64,000 nt of DNA from JAVBME01 sp031552765 (GTDB taxonomy: Bacteria > Bacillota > Negativicutes > Acidaminococcales > JAISLQ01). The position numbers and the translations under genes were made by a program. Shown in pieces: positions 1 to 8,258 of the stretch. Position 1 is the stretch's first letter, and every line of letters begins with the position of its first letter. The stretch lies in contig JAVBME010000010.1 of NCBI GenBank assembly GCA_031552765.1, positions 1 through 64,000 of the forward strand, in the 5' to 3' direction. The notes beneath the pieces were generated by a model. It did not search any database and was not told where the DNA came from. It worked only from the letters and a program-made list of their open reading frames with translations.

Positions 1-884
1 GCGAAAGAAGAAAACCCCTGCTTAGTCTTGTACCAGGCCTTGAACTGCTTATTAAAGCACTCAATCAGATTGTTGGAAATGTCGTCTGTGAAACTCTCAA
101 CCCTGATGTGTCTTGAACTGCCGAAAACAGACTTTACAGCAACCTTGTAGGCGGCATAGCGGTCAGACACAATAGCTGTAGGCTGGCCATGTTCGGCAGC
201 TTCATTGAACAAGGAAAACGCTTGAGGTGAATCTCGATGCGGTGAAAGATGAAAAGCAACGACAAACCTTGTTTCAGAGTCCACCACAAACCACAGATAA
301 TGTTTTACACCATTTACCTTGACAACAGTTTCGTCGGCATGCCACTCCTCAGAGTTCAGATCAAGACAAGGTAAAAGTTCCAGGCGGATATTATCAAAGA
401 GTGGAGCAAACTTTGTACACCAATTACTGATAGTCGTATGAGACACAGTAACATCAAAGGCAGTCTTTAAGATAAGGCTGATGTTCCTAAAAGAATTTTT
501 GCCAAGATAAAACATCGAAAGCGCAGTCACAACAATACCAACAGGGTAACGCATATGTTTGAAGTCAGACTTTCCAAACAACTTTGACATAGAATCGGGC
601 AAGATAGCAGACTGCTTGTGTACAAAGAAACTGTGATTGCATTTTTTATCACAGCAGCGGTAATTGGAGTAGTGCTTATAGTCATGATGCAGGAAAGAGG
701 CTTTGCGACACATAGGACAATGCGGATACTTGCTAAAGCGCTTTACGGAAGGCTTATCTGGAGCAAATTGGTGGTTGCAATTACGGCAGAGATATTTCTG
801 AAACCCGGAAGAATCTTTACCGTAGCGATAAAATGAATGATTGTTGTTGCACTTGGGACAACAGATAAAGTACAATTTTGCCAT
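1..884 (-). CDS. DDE transposase, IS6/IS240-like, C-terminus outside window
   Basis: The reading frame is open from an ATG at 884 to the window edge (294 codons seen) and is preceded by AAGGAG. The N-terminus has two cysteine-rich ribbons (CPKCN, CRNC, then CPMC and a later CCDKKC), as in zinc-ribbon transposases. The catalytic core follows: the first aspartate in WHADET, the second in SDRYAAY, and the glutamate in NNLIEC, then a basic segment, which is the order of the DDE triad of the IS6/IS240 group. WFVVDSETRF is the usual strand after the first aspartate. Assignment to a precise IS family would need the missing C-terminus and the terminal repeats. The protein probably catalyses cut-and-paste or cointegrate transposition of its own element. 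Confidence 0.8.
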   Translation of the reverse strand, partial: MAKLYFICCPKCNNNHSFYRYGKDSSGFQKYLCRNCNHQFAPDKPSVKRFSKYPHCPMCRKASFLHHDYKHYSNYRCCDKKCNHSFFVHKQSAILPDSMSKLFGKSDFKHMRYPVGIVVTALSMFYLGKNSFRNISLILKTAFDVTVSHTTISNWCTKFAPLFDNIRLELLPCLDLNSEEWHADETVVKVNGVKHYLWFVVDSETRFVVAFHLSPHRDSPQAFSLFNEAAEHGQPTAIVSDRYAAYKVAVKSVFGSSRHIRVESFTDDISNNLIECFNKQFKAWYKTKQGFSSF

Positions 885-960
885 GAGAACTCATCTCCTT
901 TTGGGAGTACTTGTGTTTTGTGGTAAAAACATTGTACTACCTAAGGTTTTGAGTTCTCAA
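1..960 (-). mobile_element. Insertion sequence end with IS6-like DDE transposase, cut by the window start
   Basis: The first 884 bases encode a transposase on the minus strand, and the roughly 75 bases upstream of it carry an inverted repeat (TGAGAACTCA at 884-893 with TGAGTTCTCA at 950-959). No gene of the neighbours extends into this block. I cannot define the true IS end or a target duplication, because the other end lies outside the window; the 960 boundary is a guess based on the outer repeat arm. The hybrid kinase gene starts only about 50 bases beyond it, so the IS may influence that gene's transcription. Confidence 0.6.
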
Positions 961-1007
961 CTTTCATTTAAGTTTACATTACGTGCTATTTATTGTGGAG
1001 GGGAAAC

Positions 1008-3389
1008 ATGAAAAATATAAGCAATATAATAACCGCCGCCTTGTTTGGCATTATACTTATCATTCTCATCTGGGCCGGCGTATTTTGGCAACTGACCACG
1101 GAAAAACAGGGGGATATCGAACACAGCAAGCGCGAGGCGGATAACCTGGCAAAAGCATTTGAGGAAAACTCCATCCGCACCATCCATACCGCCGAACAAT
1201 TGGCCGCATTTTTAAAATACCAGTATGAACAAGGCCCCAACAAGCAAAGTGTATTTATAAACAGCGACCTATACCGTAAAGAAGACCCCTACGTCCTTTT
1301 GGCCATAGCGAATGAAAAAGGGGATCTGGTGGCCAGCAACCAAAACCCCTTTATTTTTTCCAACATTGCCGACCGTGAACATTTCCAGGTACACCGGGAT
1401 ATAGACAGCAACGCCGCCTTTATCAGCAAACCCGTGCAAGGCCGTTCTTCCGGCAAATGGGCTATCCAAGTGACCCGCCGTATAAATAAGCCTGACGGTT
1501 CTTTTGGCGGGGTGACGGTAGTATCGCTCGATCCTTTTTATTTTACAAATTTTTATAAGCAGTTCCAGCTCGGCAAAAACTCCTCCATCGCCCTTGTCGG
1601 CAAAGACCGGGTAGTGCTAACCTGGCTCAACGGCCGCGATTCTTTTATCGGCATGGAATACGGCAACATAAAATCGGTCAAAACTCCTCCCGGCACTACG
1701 GAAGGTAAATTCTATGCCAACTGCATTATAGACGGCATGCCAAAGTTTTTCAGCTACCGCCTGTTAAAAGATTATCCGTTCATGGTCATTGTCGGCATTG
1801 AAGAAAGCGAAGCGCTGAGCGGTTATTACGAGCGCCGCAACTACTATCTCATTACCGCGGTCTTCCTCACCATCTTTATCACAGGTTTTTCCGGCCTGCT
1901 CATCAACAAAATCATGGTTCAAGAAAAAGCTGAGCTGGAACTGCTTGCCCTGTCTGACGACCTCCGTCAGGCAAAAGAAGCCGCCGAAGACGCAAATGTG
2001 GCTAAAAGCAGCTTCTTGGCCAATATGTCACACGAAATACGCACGCCCATGAACGCCGTTTTAGGTTTTGTCCAACTTTTGCAGCGCGACAACGCCCTGA
2101 CCGCCAAGCAGCAACAATATCTCAACACTATTAACAAAGCCGGACGGCATCTTTTGGAAATAATTAACAGCATACTGGAGATGTCCAAGATAGAAAGCGG
2201 GCGCATTACAATTTCGCCTGCTACCTTCAGTCTCAAGACCATGCTGGAAGACATAGAGCAGATGTTCAGGCTACGGGCACAGGCAAAAGGCCTGGAGTTC
2301 AATGTAAAAACCTGCCCCGGCTTGCCGAACGCCATTATTGCCGATGAAGGCAAACTGCGCCAGGTCATAGTCAACCTGTTAGGCAACGCCATAAAATTCA
2401 CCCCGGCCGGCAGCGTTTCTTTATGTGCCGGCGCCGCTCTTGAACCAGACGGCTGGCTCCGTCTCAATATAGAAATAGAAGACACCGGCCCGGGCATAGC
2501 TGAAAATGAATTTGAAAACCTGTTCATGGCTTTCGAACAAACAAAATCCGGCCGCGAAACAGGCGCCGGGACCGGCCTTGGTCTTGCCATAAGCCGTGAA
2601 TATGTACGCAAGATGGGCGGCGACATCACCGCCAGCAGTCAATTAGGCAAAGGCAGTATCTTCAAGTTCAGCATAAAGGTCCGGCCCGCCGATAGCTCCT
2701 CCGTACCGGCAAAAAAAGAAGCCCGCAGTATAAAAAGTCTTAAACCCGGACAGAAAAAATATAAAGTTTTGATTGCCGACGATGTAGACTCCAACCGTGA
2801 AATAATCGTCCGTATGCTGGAAGACGTCGGTTTTTTGACGCAGCAGGCCGACAACGGGCAAAAAGTGGTCGAGCTCTTTAAAAAAGAACAGCCGGACATC
2901 ATATTTATGGATATACAAATGCCGGTCATGGACGGCTATGAAGCCATCCGCCGCATAAGAGAAAGCGAAGGAGGGGACGCGGTATTTATAGTAGCGGCTA
3001 CCGCCAGCGTCTTTGAAGAAGAACGGCAAAAAGTCATTGCATCCGGGGCTGACGACTTTCTGCGCAAGCCTTTGCAGGAAAGTGAGCTGTTTGAAAAAAT
3101 AAGGCTACTGCTAAAAGCCGAATACATCTATTCCGAGGAAGAAATTGGCACAAACTCGTCACCTGTGCCCTCTTCCGCCAATGATACCCCAAAAGCCCTG
3201 TCTGCTTTACCCGAAGAACTTAGGGATAAATTGCACAAAGCTGTTTTAGATGGAGACTATTCCCTGATAATCGAACTGATAGGAAGGATCGGGGCCCACA
3301 ATAGCGCCCTGGCCAAAAACCTCATGGAAATGGCCGAAAAGTTTGACTTTCAAAAATTGCTCCAGTTGTTGAAAGAGGAAGGAAACTGA
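1008..3389 (+). CDS. Hybrid sensor histidine kinase (dCache-HisKA-HATPase-REC)
   Basis: A 793-residue membrane sensor kinase. I chose the ATG at 1008, which has GGAGGGG just upstream, over an in-frame TTG at 993. Order of parts: membrane helix about 7-28, a periplasmic region about 30-275 that looks like a double Cache ligand-binding domain, second helix about 280-300, HisKA with phospho-accepting His342 in MSHEIRTPMN, HATPase with the N box NLLGNAIKF, G1 DTGPGI and G2 GTGLGLAIS, then a receiver domain with Asp635 in FMDIQMPVMDG. The last 70 residues look like a degenerate HPt-like tail without an obvious histidine. The next gene starts one base after the stop, so an HD-GYP regulator is the likely partner. 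The ligand is unknown. Confidence 0.93.
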   Translation: MKNISNIITAALFGIILIILIWAGVFWQLTTEKQGDIEHSKREADNLAKAFEENSIRTIHTAEQLAAFLKYQYEQGPNKQSVFINSDLYRKEDPYVLLAIANEKGDLVASNQNPFIFSNIADREHFQVHRDIDSNAAFISKPVQGRSSGKWAIQVTRRINKPDGSFGGVTVVSLDPFYFTNFYKQFQLGKNSSIALVGKDRVVLTWLNGRDSFIGMEYGNIKSVKTPPGTTEGKFYANCIIDGMPKFFSYRLLKDYPFMVIVGIEESEALSGYYERRNYYLITAVFLTIFITGFSGLLINKIMVQEKAELELLALSDDLRQAKEAAEDANVAKSSFLANMSHEIRTPMNAVLGFVQLLQRDNALTAKQQQYLNTINKAGRHLLEIINSILEMSKIESGRITISPATFSLKTMLEDIEQMFRLRAQAKGLEFNVKTCPGLPNAIIADEGKLRQVIVNLLGNAIKFTPAGSVSLCAGAALEPDGWLRLNIEIEDTGPGIAENEFENLFMAFEQTKSGRETGAGTGLGLAISREYVRKMGGDITASSQLGKGSIFKFSIKVRPADSSSVPAKKEARSIKSLKPGQKKYKVLIADDVDSNREIIVRMLEDVGFLTQQADNGQKVVELFKKEQPDIIFMDIQMPVMDGYEAIRRIRESEGGDAVFIVAATASVFEEERQKVIASGADDFLRKPLQESELFEKIRLLLKAEYIYSEEEIGTNSSPVPSSANDTPKALSALPEELRDKLHKAVLDGDYSLIIELIGRIGAHNSALAKNLMEMAEKFDFQKLLQLLKEEGN

Positions 3390-3390
3390 C

Positions 3391-4479
3391 ATGGACGTCA
3401 CGGGAGACACCGCAGCCACAAAGCCTAACATCCTGGTGGTCGACGATACGCCGGCCAACCTGCAGCTCATGACCCAAATGCTCACCCAGCAAGGCTACCG
3501 GGTACGCCTGGCGCCCAGCGGGCCACTGGCGCTCCAGAGCATAAATAGCAACCCGCCTGATTTGATATTGCTCGACATCAACATGCCGGAAATGAGCGGC
3601 TACGAAGTATGCCGGCACATAAAAACGCATGAACAGTGGCGCTCCATACCCATTATTTTTATTAGCGCCCTAGGTGAAGTAACGGAAAAAATCAAGGCGT
3701 TCCGGGCAGGAGGGCTTGATTACATCACGAAACCATTCCAGTTTGAAGAGGTAGAAGCTCGGGTAGCGACGCATCTAAGCCTGAGCCAATACCAAAACAG
3801 GCTGGAAAAAATGGTCAATGAAAAAATTCAAGAAATATACGAGTCGCACATGGCGACCATCCACGCTATGGCCAAACTTTGCGAGTCCCGCGATGACGAT
3901 ACCGGCTGCCACCTCGAGCGCGTCCGCCATACCTGCAAACTGATAGCAGAAGAATTGGAGCGCAATTCGCTTTACCGGGAGACGATCGACAAAAAATTTA
4001 TCCAAAATATCTATTACGCAAGTGTTTTACATGATATAGGCAAAATATGCATACCTGACAACATATTGCTCAAAACGGGAAAACTTACGCCGGAAGAATT
4101 TGAAATAATGAAAGAACACGCCGCTATCGGCGTAAAGACGCTGGAGTCGGTGTTCAACGCTTACCCGCATAACGACTTTGTCAAAATGGGCATAATCATC
4201 GCACGTTCACATCACGAAAAATGGGATGGCAGCGGATATCCGCAGGGCCTGGCCGGCGAAGATATACCCCTGGCCGCCCGGATAGTCGCTTTAGCGGACG
4301 TTTATGACGCCTTACGTTCCAATCGCTGTTATAAAGAAGCGTTTTCCTCATATATGAGCAGGGAAATAATCTTTGACAATAAAGGGTATCATTTCGATCC
4401 TGTAATAGTAACTGCTTTTATAAATATAGAACCGAAAATAGTTGAAATATATGACCAATGGCAAATGGCCGACGCTTAA
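3391..4479 (+). CDS. Response regulator with HD-GYP domain (c-di-GMP phosphodiesterase type)
   Basis: A 362-residue cytoplasmic protein with an N-terminal receiver (acidic pair VVDD, phospho-acceptor Asp62 in LLDINMPEMSG, Lys114 in TKPF) joined by a short coiled segment (about 130-155) to an HD-GYP domain. The HD pair is His214-Asp215 in LHDIGK, and the GYP triplet is at 282-284 in DGSGYPQGL, followed by LAARIVALADVYDAL. These are the metal and substrate residues of active HD-GYP enzymes, which hydrolyse c-di-GMP. It is translationally adjacent to the hybrid kinase, with GAGGAAGG before the ATG, so phosphorylation by that kinase probably controls the hydrolase. Transcription ends at a hairpin shared with the convergent ureohydrolase gene. 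Confidence 0.93.
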   Translation: MDVTGDTAATKPNILVVDDTPANLQLMTQMLTQQGYRVRLAPSGPLALQSINSNPPDLILLDINMPEMSGYEVCRHIKTHEQWRSIPIIFISALGEVTEKIKAFRAGGLDYITKPFQFEEVEARVATHLSLSQYQNRLEKMVNEKIQEIYESHMATIHAMAKLCESRDDDTGCHLERVRHTCKLIAEELERNSLYRETIDKKFIQNIYYASVLHDIGKICIPDNILLKTGKLTPEEFEIMKEHAAIGVKTLESVFNAYPHNDFVKMGIIIARSHHEKWDGSGYPQGLAGEDIPLAARIVALADVYDALRSNRCYKEAFSSYMSREIIFDNKGYHFDPVIVTAFINIEPKIVEIYDQWQMADA

Positions 4480-4500
4480 GCGCCGGCCATTTGTCATTTT
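4464..4500. terminator. Bidirectional hairpin between HD-GYP and ureohydrolase genes
   Basis: AAATGGCCG and CGGCCATTT form a 9-base-pair stem whose loop holds the stop codon of the plus-strand gene. It lies between two convergent genes and is followed by T-rich sequence on both strands. Confidence 0.6.
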
Positions 4501-5471
4501 CCTATTCTCTTTTGCGTGATGCCTGCCATCAGGTGCAGCGCCAGCCAGGCGGCGACGTGCGAAGAAACATTATTTGGATCTTGCCCCGGGTATATTTCCA
4601 CAAAGTCGAAAGCTTTTGCTCCCGCCCGGCCGCAGGCGTTCAAAGCCACGGCCATTTCAAAACTGGTCAGGCCGCAGGGGTCGGGCGGGCCGGCCGGGTT
4701 GTTGGCCACGTCCAGAACATCCGAGCAGACAGTAACATATACTGCTTCTGTGCCGTTAAAAGCCACGTCTATCGCTTTTTGTATCGCTGCGTCTATCCCC
4801 AGGCGCTTTATCTCCAACGCGGTCAGCACGGTGGCGCCGAATTTTTTCGCCGCGTTAAGGCCATTCGGATGGTTACGCGGGCCGCGTATACCAAAATGCA
4901 CCATCTTTGACGCATCGACGTTCTCATCTTCATACAAGCGGTAAAAAGGTGAACAGCGGGCGTATTTGTCTTCACCGTGCGCATAAACGTTGTCCATATG
5001 GGCGTCAAAATGTATAACGCCTATTTTTCCCTTGTGTTTTTTGGCAAACTCGCTGATCAAAGGATAGGAGATAGAATGGTCGCCGCCAAAAATTATGGGC
5101 GCCTTGTCATACGCTAAAATATCGGCGATCATCTCCCGCATACGCGCGAAAGAAAAATCATAGTCGCCGTTTTTCACGGCAGTATCTCCATAATCGCCGC
5201 CGGTCATATGATCGAATATATCCATGTCATATTCCGGTAAAAAACCGCCGTAACGGGCGGACGCCTGGCGAATCGTCTTGGTTGCCAGCTCACAGCCGGA
5301 AAAACCGCCCCATGTACACACCCCTTCCCAAGGTACGCCCATTACGGCAAAATCATAATTTGCCAACTCTTCTTTGCCGGTTATTTTCGGCAGGCCGAGA
5401 AACGTCGGCACGCCGCTATATATTTCCGGCAGTTTTCTTGTTGGCACATAACAGATAGGTTTGTTTTGCAT
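4494..5471 (-). CDS. Ureohydrolase (agmatinase/guanidinase-like) with altered metal ligand
   Basis: A 325-residue arginase-superfamily protein. Members cleave a guanidino group and release urea, using two metal ions. Visible ligands are His132 in FGGDHS, the DAHMD motif (Asp156, His158, Asp160) and Asp251; Glu292 in FVEIYP matches the conserved late glutamate. The usual T-F-D-I-D-x-L-D-P segment reads T-V-C-S-D-V-L-D-V here, so the first of its metal-binding aspartates is Cys249 (codon at 4725-4727). This argues against a standard agmatinase or arginase, and the substrate is open. The gene stands alone, convergent with the HD-GYP gene, with AAGGTG upstream of its ATG. It may supply nitrogen from guanidino compounds. 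Confidence 0.8.
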   Translation of the reverse strand: MQNKPICYVPTRKLPEIYSGVPTFLGLPKITGKEELANYDFAVMGVPWEGVCTWGGFSGCELATKTIRQASARYGGFLPEYDMDIFDHMTGGDYGDTAVKNGDYDFSFARMREMIADILAYDKAPIIFGGDHSISYPLISEFAKKHKGKIGVIHFDAHMDNVYAHGEDKYARCSPFYRLYEDENVDASKMVHFGIRGPRNHPNGLNAAKKFGATVLTALEIKRLGIDAAIQKAIDVAFNGTEAVYVTVCSDVLDVANNPAGPPDPCGLTSFEMAVALNACGRAGAKAFDFVEIYPGQDPNNVSSHVAAWLALHLMAGITQKRIGK

Positions 5472-5521
5472 TTTATTTTTTCACCTTCGTTTGGTATTTA
5501 TAGTTGCCCTGCGAGTCTTTT

Positions 5522-6256
5522 TTATTCCTGCAGCAAGCCGTGTTTCCTGAAAAACCGCCCCACTTCATAGCGTGTTTTAGCCATCATCAGGCAGCCGCTG
5601 TGCTGCGACCAGTCGTCCTTCTTTTCGCCGCCGGTGCGCTTATCATAATATTCGCTTATCGCCTGGTTGTATGTACCTACTATCCCGTCGTCTTTAGTTT
5701 CGTCGTAAAAATCAAACTTTCGTACAACTTCTTTGGGCAGGCGCGGTTTGATGCCCGGCGCGTCGTCCGGCCAGCCGATACACAAAGCAAACAGCGGGAA
5801 GACCAGAGGCGGCAACTTGAAAGCCCGGGCAACGCTTTCGACGTCGTTTCGTATCCCGCCGACAAACACCCCTCCAAGACCCAGGCTTTCCGCCGCTATC
5901 AACATGTTTTGCGCAGCCAAAGAAGCGTCTATGGTGGCAAAAGTATAGCATTCGGTATTGCCAAGTACCCGTTTATCTATGCCTTGAAAATACTTATCCG
6001 CCCGCTTAAGGTCGCCGCAGAACAACATAACAAGCGGGGCGGACAACACCCAGGCCTGGCCGCCCGAGGCAGCAAAGAGCGCCTCCCGGCCTTCTTTTTT
6101 TTGTACTTCTATCATGGTATAAGACTGGTAATGACTGGAGGTCGAGGCCATTTGAGCGCAATCGACAAGAATTTCTACCATTTCCCGCTCCAGCTGTTTA
6201 TCCTTATATTTCCTGATGGAAACATGTTTTTGCAAAAGCTCTGTAACCTGATTCAT
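5522..6256 (-). CDS. NfsA-type FMN nitroreductase
   Basis: A 244-residue flavoprotein of the nitroreductase superfamily, subgroup of oxygen-insensitive NAD(P)H reductases. The N-terminal HVSIRKYKDKQL is the usual FMN-binding start, CAQMASTSSHYQSY the second contact, and LGLGGVFVGGIRN the glycine-rich FMN segment; the C-terminus is rich in Lys/Arg as in NfsA. I chose ATG 6256 because the GTG at 6265 lies inside the Shine-Dalgarno sequence AAGGGG. The gene follows the ATC-hydrolase-like gene with a six-base gap and so appears to be the last gene of the liv operon. In vivo substrates of this family are rarely the nitroaromatics used in assays, so the physiological role is unknown. Confidence 0.85.
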   Translation of the reverse strand: MNQVTELLQKHVSIRKYKDKQLEREMVEILVDCAQMASTSSHYQSYTMIEVQKKEGREALFAASGGQAWVLSAPLVMLFCGDLKRADKYFQGIDKRVLGNTECYTFATIDASLAAQNMLIAAESLGLGGVFVGGIRNDVESVARAFKLPPLVFPLFALCIGWPDDAPGIKPRLPKEVVRKFDFYDETKDDGIVGTYNQAISEYYDKRTGGEKKDDWSQHSGCLMMAKTRYEVGRFFRKHGLLQE

Positions 6257-6261
6257 CACTG

Positions 6262-6735
6262 TCACCCCTTATTTTTCATTTCGAATGTCATATGGCAGCA
6301 GGGCGCGCCATTCAAAAGATGCGTAAGTTCGGCATGTTCAAGGTTTGGATTGAAGCCGTGCGCTATCGAGCAATCGATATGGTCGCAATAAAGTTTGCCC
6401 AGTTCTTCGTCGCCGTCGGCTATCCAGGCCGCAGCGAACGGGCATTGGTGAAATTTCTGGTCTATAAGCTTTTCGCCCATCACCGTGTCGTAAATAAATA
6501 GCTCCGAACGTTCCATATCATAGTAGGGCAGGTAATTTTCCAAAGTATTGGGTTTGCCGTCGGCCGCAGCGTTAGCCGCTATATGCCGCCCCCGCCGCTC
6601 GCCGAAATTTTTCACGCCGCGGCGCACTGCTTCTTCGCCAGCCTGGCCGAAATCCTTTTTCACCTCTTTGGCAACAGATGCGAACAATTGGGCAAATAGT
6701 GTGTAAATAGATACTGGTTTCAATGTGTCTGACAT
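6262..6735 (-). CDS. L-2-amino-thiazoline-4-carboxylate hydrolase family protein
   Basis: A 157-residue protein resembling the ATC hydrolase family (PF14196). Typical elements are RRGRHIA near residue 48, a central CPFAAAW, then LGKLYCDHID and IAHGFNPNLEHAELTHLLNG, and a C-terminal CC pair. The founding enzyme opens the ring of L-2-aminothiazoline-4-carboxylate to N-carbamoyl-cysteine, but many members are only family assignments. The start overlaps the end of livF by 16 bases, with GGGGGAG upstream, so it is co-translated with the transporter genes. It may act on an imported thiazoline or related amide; two carbamoylases that could process the product are encoded at 14.9 and 23.5 kb. The specific reaction is inference. 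Confidence 0.75.
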   Translation of the reverse strand: MSDTLKPVSIYTLFAQLFASVAKEVKKDFGQAGEEAVRRGVKNFGERRGRHIAANAAADGKPNTLENYLPYYDMERSELFIYDTVMGEKLIDQKFHQCPFAAAWIADGDEELGKLYCDHIDCSIAHGFNPNLEHAELTHLLNGAPCCHMTFEMKNKG

Positions 6736-7457
6736 TCGCTCTCCCCCAACCCTAAATAAGCTTTCTTTATCCGGTCGTCTTTACAGAGGATCTTGGAATC
6801 GCCTTCCATCGTTATTGTTCCGGTCTCCAGCACATAAGCGCGCTTGGATAGAAGAAGCGCCATATGGGCATTTTGTTCGACCAGCAAGATGGTAGTATTG
6901 CTCTCTTGGTTTATCTTCCTGATGACTTTGAAGATGCCTTCCACCACTATCGGCGCAAGGCCCATGGACGGCTCATCCAACAGGAGCAGTTTGGGCCTTG
7001 ACATAAGCGCGCGGCCTATCGCCAGCATCTGCTGTTCGCCGCCTGAAAGCGTGCCGCCCGCCTGTACTTTTCTTTCCGCCAAACGCGGGAAGATATCATA
7101 AACTACATCCAGGTCTTTTTCTATTTCCGCCTTATCCGAGCGCAAATAAGCGCCCAGGTGTAGGTTTTCCAGCACGGTCAGGTTGGGAAAAACGCCCCGC
7201 CCTTCCGGCACTTGGGAAATACCCAGTTTGACTATTTCATGGGCCGGCATATTGGTTATATCTTTGCCTTCAAACTTCACCGAGCCGCCGCTGGCTTTGA
7301 CCAGGCCGGATATAGTGCGCAAAGTCGTCGTTTTGCCCGCGCCGTTGGCGCCGATGAGCGCTATTACTTCCCCCTGCCCTACACTGAAAGAAATGCCCTT
7401 CAAAGCAGGGATGACGCCGTATTTTACATTGAGATCCTGTACTTCAAGCAAATCCAT
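6720..7457 (-). CDS. livF: Branched-chain amino-acid ABC transporter ATPase LivF
   Basis: A 245-residue ABC ATPase, one of two different nucleotide-binding subunits of a HAAT-family importer. Walker A is GANGAGKTT, the signature is TLSGGEQQ and Walker B is LLLLDEPSMGLAP; LVEQNAHMALLLS carries the switch-histidine region. Length and the C-terminal YLG motif match LivF rather than LivG. The gene starts three bases after livG ends. It overlaps the next gene, an ATC-hydrolase-like protein, which suggests that this importer feeds that enzyme as well as, or instead of, ordinary branched-chain amino-acid metabolism. Confidence 0.95.
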   Translation of the reverse strand: MDLLEVQDLNVKYGVIPALKGISFSVGQGEVIALIGANGAGKTTTLRTISGLVKASGGSVKFEGKDITNMPAHEIVKLGISQVPEGRGVFPNLTVLENLHLGAYLRSDKAEIEKDLDVVYDIFPRLAERKVQAGGTLSGGEQQMLAIGRALMSRPKLLLLDEPSMGLAPIVVEGIFKVIRKINQESNTTILLVEQNAHMALLLSKRAYVLETGTITMEGDSKILCKDDRIKKAYLGLGESECQTH

Positions 7458-7460
7458 CCC

Positions 7461-8246
7461 TCACTCTTCATCAAAGGTAAAAGTCTCGCGGCCAAGGTAG
7501 GCCTCTATAACCTGCTGGTTGCACTGTATGTCGGCCGGCAGCCCTTCGGCGATTTTTTCGCCGTGGTCGAGCACTATTATGTGATGTGAAATGTTCATGA
7601 CAAATTTCATATCGTGTTCGATAAGCAGCACATTTTTTTTCATCTTGCCGGTCATATGGTAAATAAGCTGGGTAAGCTCGTCTTTTTCCGTAGAATTCAT
7701 ACCGGCGCCCGGCTCGTCGAGCAGCACCAGCCTTGGGCCGGTAGCCAGAGCGCGCCCTATTTCGAGGAGGCGCTGTTTGCCGTAAGGCAGGTTGGTCGCC
7801 AGTTCGTCCACCTTATCGCGCAACCCTACTATCTCAAGGATGCTTTCACATTCTTCGACTACCTCTTTTCTTCTTTGCGAAAGCTTTTTTCCACACAGTA
7901 CGGACTCCAGCACGCCTTCACTATTGCAGCCTTCGTGCGCTACGAGTAAATTTTCAAGTGTGGTCATGGCCGGGAACAGGCGGATATTCTGAAAAGTACG
8001 CGAGATGCCTTTTTGTACCCGCTGGTGCGGTTTTAGCTTTGTGATATTTTCTCCGTAAAAAAATATCTCGCCGCTGGTCGGCTGGTACACACCGGTCAAA
8101 AGGTTAAAAAAGGTGGTCTTACCCGCGCCATTCGGTCCAATGAGCGAAATGATGTCTCCGTCCTTTTGCACTATATTGACTTTGTTTACCGCCACCAGGC
8201 CGCCAAAACGGATAGTAGCGTCTTTTACATTGAGTATTTCAAACAT
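7461..8246 (-). CDS. livG: Branched-chain amino-acid ABC transporter ATPase LivG
   Basis: A 261-residue ABC ATPase pairing with LivF on the cytoplasmic side of the LivHM channel. Walker A is GPNGAGKTTFFN, followed by the LivG-typical SRTFQNIRLFPAMTTLENL; the signature region reads LPYGKQR in place of the canonical LSGGQ, as is common in LivG, and Walker B is LVLLDEPGAGMNSTE, with IEHDMKFVMNI after it. The C-terminus ends in the EAYLGRE motif. It lies between livM and livF with gaps of about 12 and 3 bases, in one transcription unit with livJHM. Confidence 0.95.
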   Translation of the reverse strand: MFEILNVKDATIRFGGLVAVNKVNIVQKDGDIISLIGPNGAGKTTFFNLLTGVYQPTSGEIFFYGENITKLKPHQRVQKGISRTFQNIRLFPAMTTLENLLVAHEGCNSEGVLESVLCGKKLSQRRKEVVEECESILEIVGLRDKVDELATNLPYGKQRLLEIGRALATGPRLVLLDEPGAGMNSTEKDELTQLIYHMTGKMKKNVLLIEHDMKFVMNISHHIIVLDHGEKIAEGLPADIQCNQQVIEAYLGRETFTFDEE

Positions 8247-8258
8247 ATTTTCCCCTCA

